Shown here one piece after another: positions 9,409 to 18,532 of a stretch of 64,000 bases of DNA (position 1 is the stretch's first letter; each line of letters begins with the position of its first letter). The notes under the pieces were generated by a model. That model was not told the DNA's origin. It worked only from the letters and a program-made list of their open reading frames with translations, and did no database searches. Both the position numbers and the translations under genes were made by a program. The DNA comes from Paraburkholderia bryophila (GTDB lineage: Bacteria > Pseudomonadota > Gammaproteobacteria > Burkholderiales > Burkholderiaceae). The stretch covers positions 372,001-436,000 of the forward strand of contig NZ_QLTK01000002.1 of NCBI RefSeq assembly GCF_003269035.1, written 5' to 3'.

Positions 9409-9414
9409 ATTATA
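9409..9414 (-). promoter_or_regulatory. -10 element of the tRNA-Arg pair
   Basis: The minus strand reads TATAATCTCGTTTCT, a perfect -10 hexamer. The same 15 nt occur before tRNA-Thr at 19464-19478. No clear -35 is present; TTCCCT lies about 17 bp upstream. Confidence 0.6.
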
Positions 9415-9515
9415 GCAAAGGTTTTGAAAAAGGGAAGCGTGTAACTGCGATTTGTCTCATGGCCATGATCGTGTACCCTTGATAGGCAGTCGTTTGCTGC
9501 AGTCAACGGATGATC

Positions 9516-10085
9516 ATGAACAAGGCCTTTGTCAAAGAGTCGAGTGAAGAGAATGACGACGACCTCGACGTCGCCCAGCCGGATGTCCCGGCCGGCACCA
9601 AGAACTACATCACGCCCGCCGGCTACCGGCGCATGCGTGACGAACTGCTGCATCTGATCGACGTCGCGCGGCCCGAAGTGGTCAGACTCGTGTCGTGGGC
9701 GGCGTCGAACGGCGATCGCTCGGAAAATGGCGATTACATCTACGGCAAGCGTCGGTTGCGCGAGATCGACCGGCGCATCCGCTTTCTGACCAAGCGTCTC
9801 GACCTCGCGGAAGTGGTCGACAGCAGCAAGCAGGAGAATGTCGATCAGGTGTTCTTTGGCGCGACCGTGGAGTACGCGACCGAGGACGGCGAGGATCACG
9901 TCGTGACCATTGTCGGCGTCGACGAGGTCGATCTGGATATCGGACACGTGAGCTGGATCTCGCCGGTCGCACGCGCGCTGATCAAGGCGAAGATCGGCGA
10001 TACGGTGACCTTGTACACGCCTGCCGGCCCGCAGCCGATCGACATACTTAACGTGAAGTATCCGCCGCCGGACATGGGCGGCTAG
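9516..10085 (+). CDS. greB: Transcription elongation factor GreB
   Basis: GreB rescues backtracked RNA polymerase by stimulating cleavage of the nascent transcript. The N-terminal coiled coil (about residues 25-100) includes NYITPAGYRRMRDELLHL and NGDRSENGDYIYGKRRLREIDRRIRFL, with the acidic tip residues. The C-terminal FKBP-like domain includes VFFGATVEYATEDGEDHVVTIVG and ISPVARALIKAKIGDTVTL. An acidic N-terminal extension (EENDDDLD) precedes the core. The chosen ATG gives 189 residues; an ATG at 9510 would add two. Neither has a strong ribosome binding site. Confidence 0.93.
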   Translation: MNKAFVKESSEENDDDLDVAQPDVPAGTKNYITPAGYRRMRDELLHLIDVARPEVVRLVSWAASNGDRSENGDYIYGKRRLREIDRRIRFLTKRLDLAEVVDSSKQENVDQVFFGATVEYATEDGEDHVVTIVGVDEVDLDIGHVSWISPVARALIKAKIGDTVTLYTPAGPQPIDILNVKYPPPDMGG

Positions 10086-10152
10086 GGCGCTCGGCCACGG
10101 CGTCGCTGGAGAGGCGATTTCGACCGTACTCCCATGTGCTTTCGCCGCAGCA

Positions 10153-10180
10153 TAAAAAAAGGCGCCGCGAACGGCGCCTT
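10153..10180 (-). terminator. Terminator of the porin gene (minus strand)
   Basis: Stem GGCGCCG/CGGCGCC with a 4-nt loop, followed on the minus strand by seven T residues. It lies 27 bp beyond the porin stop codon. Confidence 0.88.
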
Positions 10181-10206
10181 CGATACTGCGAGACCTGCCT
10201 GCCGCT

Positions 10207-11358
10207 TTAGAAGCGGTGACGCAGACCTGCGGTAACAGCCACTTGCTTGTTGTTGCCCGAAGCTGCCAGACCGTTGATGTCGGCGTCGACGATCGCGCCG
10301 TCGTTGACTTGCTGGTATTCGCCTTGCAGGTACACGTCGGTACGCTTGGACAGCGCGTACGCGGTCTGCAGGTTGAACTGGTTCCAGTGCGGACGCGTAC
10401 CGGCCAGGCTTGCCTTCGTGTACGTGTACGACCCGGCGATGCTGACGGCCGGCGTCAGAGCATAACGGGCGTTCGCTTCGAAGTTCTGGAAGTGAGCGCT
10501 GCCGCCGCCGAAGCCGCCGACACCAGCCGATTGACCCGACGCACCCGCGCCGATGCCAGCCAGGCCCGACAGGTTGGTTTGCGAGTAAACCAGGCCGACC
10601 GTTGCCGGGCCAAACGCGTAGTTCGCACCTGCGCCCCAGGTTTGCTGGCGGCCCGCAAAGAACGTGTTGTCGCTCGACACCGCGCCACCCGAGTTGAACG
10701 CTGCCGCTGCGCCGGTCGCGCCGTTGCTGTTCAGTTGCAGGTAAGCGGCAGCGACGTTCAGGCCGCCCCAGTTGTACGACGCGCCAGCGCTGTACGCGCG
10801 GTTGTTTGCGAAGCCGTCAGCCTGGTTCGAGAAGCCGTACAACGCGCCGAACTTGAAGCCGCCGTAGTTCACGCTCTGATACTTGACCGAGTTGTTCACC
10901 CGGAACGAGTTGTTCAGGTTGTCGTTGTCGAACGGATGCGCGAACTGGGTGCCGCCGTACTGCGTACCGGTCAACGCCAGCGGGCCGACGTAGTCGACCA
11001 TGCTGTCGTATTGACGGCCGAGTGTCACGGCACCGAACTGGTCGCTTGCGAGACCGACGAACGCCTGACGGCCGAATTCGCGACCGCCTTGCTTCAGCGT
11101 GCCGTCATTGATACCGAAGCCGTTTTCCAACGTGAAGATGGCCTTGAGACCGCCGCCCAGATCTTCAGCGCCGCGCAGGCCCCAACGGCTGCCGTTCACC
11201 GAACCGCTGGTTTCCTGCCAGTTGCTATGGCCGTGCTGGTTGTTCGTATAAGTGATGCCGGCGTCGATCAAGCCGTACAGCGTGACGCTGCTTTGAGCTT
11301 GCGCAGCCGTTGCAAAAACGCCCGTGAGGGCAGCGACCATGAGTGTCTTCTTCATCAT
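10207..11358 (-). CDS. Outer membrane porin, Gram-negative (OmpC/Omp38 type)
   Basis: A trimeric 16-stranded beta-barrel porin for diffusion of small solutes across the outer membrane. The N-terminus MMKKTLMVAALTGVFATAAQA is a signal peptide cleaved before QSSVTLYGLIDAGITY, the standard start of Burkholderia porins. The mature protein shows alternating strands and Gly/Asn-rich loops and ends LRHRF, with the terminal Phe used for BAM-dependent insertion. The frame is open upstream, but the ATG pair at 11358/11355 sits 7-10 bp after GGAG. The protein is 383 residues. Its substrate cannot be told from sequence. Confidence 0.93.
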   Translation of the reverse strand: MMKKTLMVAALTGVFATAAQAQSSVTLYGLIDAGITYTNNQHGHSNWQETSGSVNGSRWGLRGAEDLGGGLKAIFTLENGFGINDGTLKQGGREFGRQAFVGLASDQFGAVTLGRQYDSMVDYVGPLALTGTQYGGTQFAHPFDNDNLNNSFRVNNSVKYQSVNYGGFKFGALYGFSNQADGFANNRAYSAGASYNWGGLNVAAAYLQLNSNGATGAAAAFNSGGAVSSDNTFFAGRQQTWGAGANYAFGPATVGLVYSQTNLSGLAGIGAGASGQSAGVGGFGGGSAHFQNFEANARYALTPAVSIAGSYTYTKASLAGTRPHWNQFNLQTAYALSKRTDVYLQGEYQQVNDGAIVDADINGLAASGNNKQVAVTAGLRHRF

Positions 11359-11773
11359 CTTGTAACTCCGAGAGCGAGAGCGGGCATTGAACCCAGGCTT
11401 TAGGGAGACCTTCACGCGGGCCGCTGCGAGAGGCGTATCCGAGTGAGCTGCGCGCGGTAATAAACGCGCTGGTTTCCGGTTACGCAAAGTGTAGAGAGAC
11501 CGATTGCGAGATGGACATTCCGATTTGCGCAATAAAGTATTACGCGATCGGAAACGATGGGGGAATGCCGCGCAAGCCTTATAGATAAAGGCTTTCCGCT
11601 TATTCGTGGAGTGGAGGGAGCGTGTCGATGCGAATGGCGTTGCTCATTTGCGACAATAATCGATGCAAAAAAACAACGAGATAATTCGTAAAAAAGGATT
11701 GTTGTTGCGAATGAAATAGATGATTGCCGATTGTGTGAATAATCGACGTCTTCTCAACCGCTATACTGAAATT
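11359..11773. other. Porin upstream region
   Basis: No credible protein gene is seen. The stretch is relatively AT-rich from about 11515 onward, unlike the neighbouring coding DNA. It should hold the leftward porin promoter and, at its right end, the start of a rightward small RNA (-10 candidate TATACT at 11762-11767). No clear -35 was found for either. Confidence 0.5.
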
Positions 11774-11858
11774 TCTGCTTTCCGAAGCAGACTTTTTCGT
11801 TGACGAAAAAGATCTCCAAACCTTTGTCGGCGCGACTTCCCAGTCGCGCTTTTTTTTC
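11774..11858 (+). ncRNA. Candidate small RNA with three hairpins
   Basis: Three consecutive perfect hairpins occur without any reading frame: TCTGCTT/AAGCAGA with loop TCCG, CTTTTTCG/CGAAAAAG with loop TTGA, then GCGCGACT/AGTCGCGC with loop TCCC followed by eight T residues. The last is a textbook factor-independent terminator, yet no rightward gene precedes it. A TATACT at 11762-11767 could be its -10, giving an RNA of about 85 nt. A single-stranded ATCTCCAAACC lies between hairpins 2 and 3 and contains CUCC, which could pair with ribosome binding sites. This is inferred from structure alone; conservation and expression are untested. Confidence 0.5.
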
Positions 11859-11885
11859 GTCCGCGGGCGGACGTGTGCGCACAGC

Positions 11886-12149
11886 TCAGTACGCGGGTGC
11901 CGCACCTTCAGTCGGATTCCATTGCGCGGTGGCCGACACGCTCCAGTCTTCCATCACATAACGGCGCGCATCCATGGGCGACGACAACAGATTCTGCCAG
12001 TGATCGCCGTGCCAGACGACGGACGCAGGGTCGAAGCTAAAGATGGAAGAGTCTGTCGTTTCCGCGCGTGCTTCAAACGGGCCGTCCGCCGCCCTGACGG
12101 GCGACTGCACGAGCCACGTGACAAGCCGGCGGATTTCATTGAACAACAT
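11886..12149 (-). CDS. Small hypothetical protein (87 aa)
   Basis: Not recognised. The frame is open to 12296, but the ATG at 12149 has a strong AGGAGAG site 5 bp away, while the upstream part is AT-rich and unlike coding sequence. The 87-residue product starts MLFNEIRRLVTWLVQSP and contains FDPASVVWHGDHWQNLLSS and RRYVMEDWSVSATAQWNP. It is rich in Trp, has no signal peptide or membrane helix and looks soluble. It lies between the candidate small RNA and the cold-shock gene, in the opposite direction to both. Confidence 0.65.
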   Translation of the reverse strand: MLFNEIRRLVTWLVQSPVRAADGPFEARAETTDSSIFSFDPASVVWHGDHWQNLLSSPMDARRYVMEDWSVSATAQWNPTEGAAPAY

Positions 12150-12426
12150 GACGCTCTCCTGATCTGCATCACAACATTTACTACTTTCAATGATGCTGGC
12201 GGGCATGCGCCGCAACAACTCGGAAAAACACTTACTAAAAACATCATTTGTTACATAAATCGCAGAGATGCAGAAATTTTTTCCGTCATTCTGCATTTTT
12301 CGTCGATCGATGAGTAATGTTGACGTGAAATTTATTCAGTATTTATAAAGATATGCGATAAACATTGCCGATCTGGTTTGCGTTGCGCATAGCTTGTTGC
12401 AAGCTAAACGAATACCAAAAATTTGC

Positions 12427-12456
12427 TTGACGACGATTCTTCGTCACCCGTATAAC
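12427..12456 (+). promoter_or_regulatory. Sigma-70 promoter of the cold-shock gene
   Basis: TTGACG at 12427-12432 and TATAAC at 12451-12456 are separated by 18 bp. A start near 12463 would give a leader of about 128 nt before the ATG, typical of thermoregulated csp messages. The surrounding 12150-12590 stretch is AT-rich and otherwise empty. Confidence 0.65.
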
Positions 12457-12590
12457 GGCAAAGCTGAATTCACGTAACCGGTCTGATTTCAGACGGGTTG
12501 TCAGAAATAATCCATGACGGATAGTTTGGCTGTGATATTCGGTTTGAGGGCATTGCCCGATTTTTATAAATCCTCGAGGGAAACTGGAAC

Positions 12591-12794
12591 ATGGAAACTG
12601 GTATCGTCAAATGGTTCAACGATGCTAAGGGCTTTGGCTTCATCACATCGGATTCGGGCGGCGAAGATCTGTTCGCCCACTTCTCGGAGATTCGCGCGGA
12701 CGGCTTCAAGTCCCTGAAGGAAAACCAGCGCGTCTCGTTCGACGTCAAGGCCGGCCCGAAGGGCAAGCAGGCTGCGAATATCCAGCCGCTGTAA
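12591..12794 (+). CDS. cspA: Cold-shock protein, CspA family
   Basis: A 67-residue single cold-shock domain that binds single-stranded RNA and DNA and melts RNA structure. It keeps the RNP1 motif KGFGFI and RNP2-like DLFAHFS, together with [13 protein letters not shown] near the N-terminus and [17 protein letters not shown] at the end. GAGGGAA precedes the ATG. The long leader suggests post-transcriptional control, though cold induction cannot be told from sequence because many family members are constitutive. An intrinsic terminator follows 39 bp after the stop. Confidence 0.96.
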   Translation: METGIVKWFNDAKGFGFITSDSGGEDLFAHFSEIRADGFKSLKENQRVSFDVKAGPKGKQAANIQPL

Positions 12795-12833
12795 GAAGCC
12801 GCGCACGGTGGTATCGCGCAGTTGATCGCAGAG

Positions 12834-12862
12834 AAGCCCTCGCACGAAAGCGAGGGCTTTTT
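12834..12862 (+). terminator. Intrinsic terminator after cspA
   Basis: A 10-bp stem AAGCCCTCGC/GCGAGGGCTT with a 6-nt loop is followed by TTT and then TTCAA. Confidence 0.9.
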
Positions 12863-13140
12863 CAATACCTGTTCCGTTATCACGGAACTGAGCGGAATTA
12901 ACTATCCGGTTCGAATGGTTATACCAATTGAACCGGATCATTTCACGACGCTTTTAGGGATCATTGCCGCGTTGATCCGAAAAAGATAATCGTTTCGAGG
13001 TTTTGCCGGTCGCGAAAAATGCGGTGGAGTGAGATCCACCGCGCCACCGCTCAGCGTGGATCCTTCGATGCAATCCGGGTACGGGGCAGCCAACTGGTGC
13101 ATACTTGCCGCAAAGTCACGCGTCCAAAGTATCCCTTTCC

Positions 13141-14292
13141 ATGTCTGAACCGTTTTTGTCGGAACCGGCCCTGAATGAGCCGATCGTTTTCGTCGACCTT
13201 GAAACCACCGGCGGATCGACCAGCGAGCATCGCATTACCGAAGTCGGCGTGGTCGAAATCGGGCCCGCCGGCGTGTCGCGCTGGAGCAGTCTGGTCGACC
13301 CCCAGCAGCCGATTCCGTCCTTTATCCAGCAACTCACCGGTATCACCAACGCGATGGTGCGCGGCGCGCCGACCTTCGACGCGATCGCACCGGCGCTATT
13401 CGAGCGCCTGAACGGCAAACTGTTCGTCGCTCATAACGCGAGTTTCGATCGCGGCTTTCTGCGCGGCGAGTTTCGCCGCGTCGGCCTCGCGTTCGATCCG
13501 GACGTGTTGTGCACGGTGCGTCTGTCGCGCGCATTGTTTCCAGCGGAAAAGCGCCATGGGCTGGATGCGTTGGTCGAGCGTCATGCGCTGGTGCCGTCCG
13601 ACCGTCACCGCGCGCTCGCCGATGCCGATCTGATCTGGCAGTTCTGGCAGCGCCTGCACGGCCTCGTGCCGCTAGACGTATTGCGGGCCCAGATCGAGCG
13701 CACCACACGGCGTTACCGGCTCGCCGGCAACATCACCGAAGATCTGCTGGACAGCGCGCCGGCCGGATGCGGCGTCTACGCGTTTTATGGAGAAGAGGAT
13801 CTGCCGCTGTACGTCGGGCGAAGCGTGCGAGTGCGTCAGCGCTTGCGTTCGCACCTGACCGGCGAAAAGCGATCGTCGAAAGATATTCGACTCGCGCAGC
13901 AGGTGCGACGCGTCGAGTGGCGAGCGACCGGTGGCGAACTCGGCGCCATGCTGGCGGAAGCGCAGTGGATCGCGACCTTGCGTCCCGGTCACAACCGCGT
14001 GCCGCGCGTGACGAAAAGCGATCCGGCGGACGCGCCCTGGCCGTTTCAAGGCCCGATCGTTTTCGAGGAGCGCGAGGAAGGGGCGCAGGCGCGCGCGTTT
14101 CATGTGGTCGATCGCTGGCGCTACGTGGGTCATGCGCCCTCGCTCGCGCAGGCGGCGGATCTGCACGCGTCGAGCGTCGCGGGGCCGTTCGAATTGTCGA
14201 CCTACCGCATTTTGCAAAGTCACCTCGCGCGCGGTTTGCGGGTGATGCCGTTGAGCGTGACGAGCGGCGCGACCGCTCCGAGTCTCGCTTAA
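13141..14292 (+). CDS. DEDDh 3'-5' exonuclease fused to a GIY-YIG nuclease domain
   Basis: The N-terminal domain (about residues 14-175) is a DnaQ-like proofreading-type exonuclease: VFVDLETTGG (D19, E21), HNASFDRGFL and HRALADADL supply the DEDDh residues. After a linker, GCGVYAFYGEEDLPLYVGRS near residue 210 starts a UvrC/Cho-type GIY-YIG nuclease domain of about 85 residues. The remaining 100 residues are unrecognised. The product has 383 residues. The combination suggests a structure-specific nuclease in DNA repair rather than the replicative epsilon subunit. The frame extends to a TTG at 13105, but the ATG is more likely; no strong ribosome binding site is seen. Confidence 0.88.
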   Translation: MSEPFLSEPALNEPIVFVDLETTGGSTSEHRITEVGVVEIGPAGVSRWSSLVDPQQPIPSFIQQLTGITNAMVRGAPTFDAIAPALFERLNGKLFVAHNASFDRGFLRGEFRRVGLAFDPDVLCTVRLSRALFPAEKRHGLDALVERHALVPSDRHRALADADLIWQFWQRLHGLVPLDVLRAQIERTTRRYRLAGNITEDLLDSAPAGCGVYAFYGEEDLPLYVGRSVRVRQRLRSHLTGEKRSSKDIRLAQQVRRVEWRATGGELGAMLAEAQWIATLRPGHNRVPRVTKSDPADAPWPFQGPIVFEEREEGAQARAFHVVDRWRYVGHAPSLAQAADLHASSVAGPFELSTYRILQSHLARGLRVMPLSVTSGATAPSLA

Positions 14293-14340
14293 CCCATCCA
14301 GCCGATTGAGCCAGAGCGGCGTGCTGTCACGCCGCGCCGC

Positions 14341-14937
14341 TCAACCCGTCGCGCCCACGCCGCCCGTCTCGCACACATGACCCAGCGCGCGAGTCAGCGC
14401 GCCCGAGCGAGTCGAGTCGTAGCGTGTCAGCGATTTCCAGTTAGCCAGCGCTTGCGCGACGCGCGACGGACAATCCGCCGCCGAGCGCAGCGGCTGCACG
14501 CGCGCGAGGCCGGCCACCAGCGATTGCGTCAGGCGGTCCAACTGCGGTCTCGTCGAGGTGGCGAGATCCGGGGCCGGGCCTTGCGGTGGCTGCGTGGCGC
14601 GCCAGTTGGCAAACAGCGCGTTCTGCACCTCCTTGCTCGCGTCGATCTGATCCTGAAAGAACGCGTGAGCGAACGCGGGGTCGACATTGGCCGCCGCCGC
14701 GCGTTTTTCCACATCGGCGAGGAGTGCGTTTTCGCGCGGCGTATCGGTGATCGCCTGGTGATTCGCCCACTTCCAGCGCGCGACCGGCTCCGCCAACGCA
14801 AGACGCTGCGAGGCCAGCGCGATCAAACTGGTGAGCGCCGTGTCATCGCCATCCGCGACGGCGGGAACGGACGTGAATGCCAGCGCGGCGAACAAGGTCA
14901 GCGCACAGCGCGCGCCAAAACAGGACGAACGATTCAT
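14341..14937 (-). CDS. Secreted (AroQ-gamma type) chorismate mutase
   Basis: Chorismate mutase converts chorismate to prephenate. This one carries an N-terminal signal-like segment (RCALTLFAALAFTSVPAVA) ahead of an AroQ-type helical domain with LASQRLALAEPVARWKWANHQAITDTPRENALLADV and FFQDQIDASKEVQNALFANWR, which contain the Arg, Lys and Gln residues of the active site. The total length of 198 residues and the exported location match the periplasmic AroQ-gamma subclass. The ATG at 14937 begins the signal peptide; the longer frame upstream adds a basic, aromatic segment and is not favoured. The gene is convergent with the nuclease gene. Confidence 0.85.
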   Translation of the reverse strand: MNRSSCFGARCALTLFAALAFTSVPAVADGDDTALTSLIALASQRLALAEPVARWKWANHQAITDTPRENALLADVEKRAAAANVDPAFAHAFFQDQIDASKEVQNALFANWRATQPPQGPAPDLATSTRPQLDRLTQSLVAGLARVQPLRSAADCPSRVAQALANWKSLTRYDSTRSGALTRALGHVCETGGVGATG

Positions 14938-15225
14938 GAGGGAGGCGGTGGCCGGACGGCCGCGGAAGAAAAACCAGAAGAATAGACGATGCCCGGCGCG
15001 GCGGGCGTTTTCACGGGCGAAAAGCGGCGCGCGAAACAAAAAGCTTGGCGCGCATTGAGCTTACGGGCGAGCGTGACTGAACGCCGGGCGTGGTGCCGAG
15101 GCGTCGAGCTCAGACAGGTTTAACCCGCATCGTCTGCGGAGCCTGAAACTCCAAGTCGGGCACGTGCGAACCCGGGCCGCGCGACGGACGCGCGGACGCC
15201 GATGCTGCATCGCGCCACTGACGGA

Positions 15226-15375
15226 TTACTTCGAGTCGCACGACTTTCGTTGTTCGTCGAAAAAGGCGCGAACGTGCTCCGGCAGTTCCGCACCCAGAAA
15301 CTCGACGCCAGCGGGTTCCGGATCCGGGCTGAAAACTTTGTCCGGGGTCGGAATCTTCGGTGGTTTGGCATCCAT
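15226..15375 (-). CDS. Small acidic protein, 49 aa, unknown
   Basis: This short frame starts with ATG at 15375 behind an excellent AAAGGAGA site and ends at TAA at 15226. The product begins MDAKPPKIPTPDKVF and ends EHVRAFFDEQRKSCDSK. It is Pro-rich at the start, acidic, has one Cys near the end and no signal or membrane segment. No family is recognised. Codon use fits the surrounding genome, which with the ribosome binding site argues that it is real despite its size. The open frames listed on either strand here with longer lengths lack such a start. Confidence 0.65.
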   Translation of the reverse strand: MDAKPPKIPTPDKVFSPDPEPAGVEFLGAELPEHVRAFFDEQRKSCDSK

Positions 15376-15847
15376 GATCTTTCTCCTTTACAAACCGATT
15401 ATCTGCCTCGGTCCCCGTTTTGCACCAGCAGCTGATGCGGCTTACGGGTTCTCTGTTGCTTTAACGGCACAGGTCAACATTTGAACAGAGTGTTTGAATA
15501 AAATTTATCGGTTGCATCGCGGATGGTTGGTTTTCCTCACACCCATCGAGACCAGCCCGATACTCCTCTCCGTTTCCCTGTCAGCCTTGTCCTGCGGGCA
15601 TTTCGCCGCAGCGCTTCTCATGCTCCGCGCATCGCGTGTTCAATGCAGTTGATATGAACAAATCTCAGCGATATTGTGCAGTGCCGCATTGGCAGGATTT
15701 TCTCGTTAAGTGGCCGAACGTTCGTTAATTACCGGTGTGTTGGTCCGCGTATTCAGCCGCCTAATCTTTTCGTAAACGATTGATTCGCCTATTTCGTTGA
15801 CGGCCAACAGGCATTTTTAAGTTCTTTTTGCAAAATTTAAAACTGCT
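15376..15847. other. Intergenic region upstream of the 49-aa gene
   Basis: No gene is seen. The sequence is AT-richer than the genes around it and must hold the leftward promoter of the 49-aa gene and the 3' end of the uvrA-like transcript. A short palindrome CGAACGTTCG lies at 15715-15724. No intrinsic terminator was found. Confidence 0.4.
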
Positions 15848-18532
15848 TCACGCTGCCAGCAGCGGTCGCAGATAGACGGCCGTGCAACTATTCTTCGCGC
15901 GCGCGACTTCAGACGGCGTACCGCACGCGACGATCGTGCCGCCGGCGTCGCCCGCTCCGGGCCCGACGTCGATCACCCAATCGCTTTGCGCGGCCACCCG
16001 CATATCGTGTTCGACGACCACCACGGTGTTGCCGGCGTCCACGAGTCCCTGTAATTGGACCATCAGCCGATCGACGTCGGCGGGATGCAGGCCGGTGGTC
16101 GGTTCGTCAAGGATGTACAGCGTGTCGCCGCGCTGCGTGCGTTGCAGTTCGGTGGCGAGCTTGATGCGCTGGGCCTCGCCGCCGGAGAGTTCGGTGGCGG
16201 GTTGTCCGAGCCGCAAATAGCCCAGGCCGATGTCGCGCAGCACGCTCAACGCGCGCATCACGCCGGGTTCGTCGACGAAGAACGTGCAGGCTGCGTCGAC
16301 GGTCAGGTCGAGCACCTCCGCGATATTGCTGTCGCGCCACGTGACTTCCAGCGTCTGCGGGTTGTAGCGCGTGCCGTGACAGGTCGAGCAGGGCGCGTAG
16401 ACGCTCGGCAGAAACAGCAGTTCGACGCTGACGAAGCCTTCGCCTTCGCAGGTTGGGCAACGGCCCTGGGCGACGTTGAACGAGAAGCGGCCCGCGTTGT
16501 AGCGGCGTTTGCGCGCCAACGGCGTGTCGGCGAACAGCTTGCGCACGTGGTCGAACAGACCTGTGTAAGTGGCGAGGTTCGAGCGCGGCGTGCGGCCGAT
16601 CGGCTTCTGGTCGACGCGCACCAGCCGGCGCAAGCCGTCCATGCCGTCGGCGATGTGGCCGCCGGTCGGCAGCGCGGCATCGGCGAGCAGAGGGTCGAGT
16701 TCGTCGTCGTCCGCGCTTTCGACGCTTCGCCCGAGGTGGCTCGCGACGAGTTCGGGCAGCGCCTGGCTTATCAGGCTCGATTTGCCGGAACCCGAGACGC
16801 CCGTGACGGCCGTCAGGCAGCCGAGCGGAAACGCAACGTTCAAACCGCGCAGATTGTTGCGCGTGATGCCGGCGAGCCGCAGCCAGCCCGCGCTCTCGCG
16901 CGGTGTGCGATCGACCGGCGCGGGCGGTGCGAACAGATGCCGGCGTGTCTGCGACGCCTCGACCTTCGCGAGCCCGGCGGGCGGTCCGCTATAGACCACA
17001 TGGCCGCCGGCTTCACCGGCTGCGGGGCCGACGTCGACCAGCCAGTCGGCGCGCCGCATCATCTGCAGGTCATGTTCGACGACGAACAGCGAATTGCCGG
17101 CCGCCTTCAGCGCTTGCAGCGCGGTGAAGAGCGCTTCGCCGTCGGCGGGATGCAGGCCGGCCGACGGCTCGTCGAGCACGTAGACGACGCCGAATAGTTG
17201 CGACGACAACTGCGTCGCCAGCCGCAAGCGCTGCAGCTCGCCGGACGACAGCGTCGGCGTGCTGCGCTCCAGCGCGAGGTAACCGAGTCCCAGATCGATC
17301 AGCGTGGTGAGCCGCTCCAGCAGTTCGGCGGCAATGCGCTGCGCGGCGACGCGTTTTTCTTCGGAGAGGTTCGGCGTGCGCCGTACGTCGCGCGACGCTT
17401 TGTGCGCCGAGCCGCCGGCGGCGACCCGTTTGTCGATGGCGTCGCGCATCGCGTTCTTGCTGAGTACTGCGCCTTTGCTTTTTTGCGCGTGCCCGGCGGC
17501 ACCCGACTCAGGCCATTCGCCGCGAGCGATCGGCTGCAGCATCGCCGCCAGTCCCGCTAGCGGCAACTGCGAAAATTCGCCGATATCGAGCCCGGCGAAC
17601 TTCACCGAGAGCGCTTCCTTCTTGAGCCGTTTGCCATGGCAAGCCGGGCACACGCTGCCGATCATGTACTGCGAGACGCGCTTTTTCATCAGCGCGCTTT
17701 GGGTGTTCGCGAAGGTGTGCAGCACGTAGCGGCGCGCGCCGGTGAACGTGCCCTGGTAGCTCGGCTCGTCCTTGCGTTTGAGTGCGGCGCGGGTTTCCTT
17801 CGGCGTGAGGCCGGCGTAGACGGGCGCCGTCGGCTGCTCGTCGGTGAACAGAATCCAGTCGCGGTCCCGCTTCGGCAGATCGCGCCACGGCGTGTCGACG
17901 TCGTAGCCGAGCGTCACCAGAATGTCGCGCAGGTTCTGTCCGTGCCACGCCGGCGGCCACGCAGCGATCGCGCGCTCGCGGATGGTCAGCGAGTCGTCCG
18001 GCACCATCGACTTTTCCGTGACCTCGTACACGCGGCCGAGCCCGTGGCAGGTTGGGCAGGCGCCTTGCACCGTGTTCGGCGAGAAGTCCTCGGCGAACAG
18101 CATCGGCTGCTTCGGCGGATAGTCGCCGGTGCGCGAGTACAGCATGCGCACGAGACTCGACAACGTCGTCACGCTGCCGACCGACGAACGCGCGCTCGGC
18201 GTGCCGCGCTGCTGCTGCAATGCGACCGCGGGCGGCAAGCCTTCGATCGCGTCCACTTCGGGCACGCCGACCTGGTCGATCAGCCGCCGTGCATACGGGG
18301 CGACCGATTCGAAGTAGCGCCGCTGCGCCTCGGCGTACAACGTGCCGAAAGCGAGCGACGATTTGCCCGAGCCCGATACGCCGGTGAACACGACGAGCGC
18401 GTCACGCGGAATGTCGACGTCGATATTCTTCAGGTTATGTTCGCGTGCGCCGCGCACCCGGACGAAGCCGGTCGGTACGGGAGTATCGGAGGATGTCGCG
18501 GGCGGGCGGGGCGGTTTGCGGATGGCGTCCAT
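15848..18532 (-). CDS. UvrA2-like excinuclease ATPase lacking the UvrB-binding domain
   Basis: A tandem ABC-type ATPase of the UvrA family, which senses DNA lesions. Two Walker A sites GVSGSGKSS occur, with the ABC signatures [15 protein letters not shown] and [15 protein letters not shown] and the zinc motifs CPACHGKRL and CPTCEGEG...[10 protein letters not shown]. After [21 protein letters not shown] the sequence runs almost directly to [10 protein letters not shown]. In canonical UvrA about 120 residues of UvrB-binding domain lie between these blocks, so that domain appears to be missing. This is the hallmark of UvrA2 paralogues, some linked to resistance to DNA-intercalating compounds. 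Length is 894 residues. No LexA-like CTGT-N8-ACAG box was seen upstream. Confidence 0.88.
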   Translation of the reverse strand: MDAIRKPPRPPATSSDTPVPTGFVRVRGAREHNLKNIDVDIPRDALVVFTGVSGSGKSSLAFGTLYAEAQRRYFESVAPYARRLIDQVGVPEVDAIEGLPPAVALQQQRGTPSARSSVGSVTTLSSLVRMLYSRTGDYPPKQPMLFAEDFSPNTVQGACPTCHGLGRVYEVTEKSMVPDDSLTIRERAIAAWPPAWHGQNLRDILVTLGYDVDTPWRDLPKRDRDWILFTDEQPTAPVYAGLTPKETRAALKRKDEPSYQGTFTGARRYVLHTFANTQSALMKKRVSQYMIGSVCPACHGKRLKKEALSVKFAGLDIGEFSQLPLAGLAAMLQPIARGEWPESGAAGHAQKSKGAVLSKNAMRDAIDKRVAAGGSAHKASRDVRRTPNLSEEKRVAAQRIAAELLERLTTLIDLGLGYLALERSTPTLSSGELQRLRLATQLSSQLFGVVYVLDEPSAGLHPADGEALFTALQALKAAGNSLFVVEHDLQMMRRADWLVDVGPAAGEAGGHVVYSGPPAGLAKVEASQTRRHLFAPPAPVDRTPRESAGWLRLAGITRNNLRGLNVAFPLGCLTAVTGVSGSGKSSLISQALPELVASHLGRSVESADDDELDPLLADAALPTGGHIADGMDGLRRLVRVDQKPIGRTPRSNLATYTGLFDHVRKLFADTPLARKRRYNAGRFSFNVAQGRCPTCEGEGFVSVELLFLPSVYAPCSTCHGTRYNPQTLEVTWRDSNIAEVLDLTVDAACTFFVDEPGVMRALSVLRDIGLGYLRLGQPATELSGGEAQRIKLATELQRTQRGDTLYILDEPTTGLHPADVDRLMVQLQGLVDAGNTVVVVEHDMRVAAQSDWVIDVGPGAGDAGGTIVACGTPSEVARAKNSCTAVYLRPLLAA

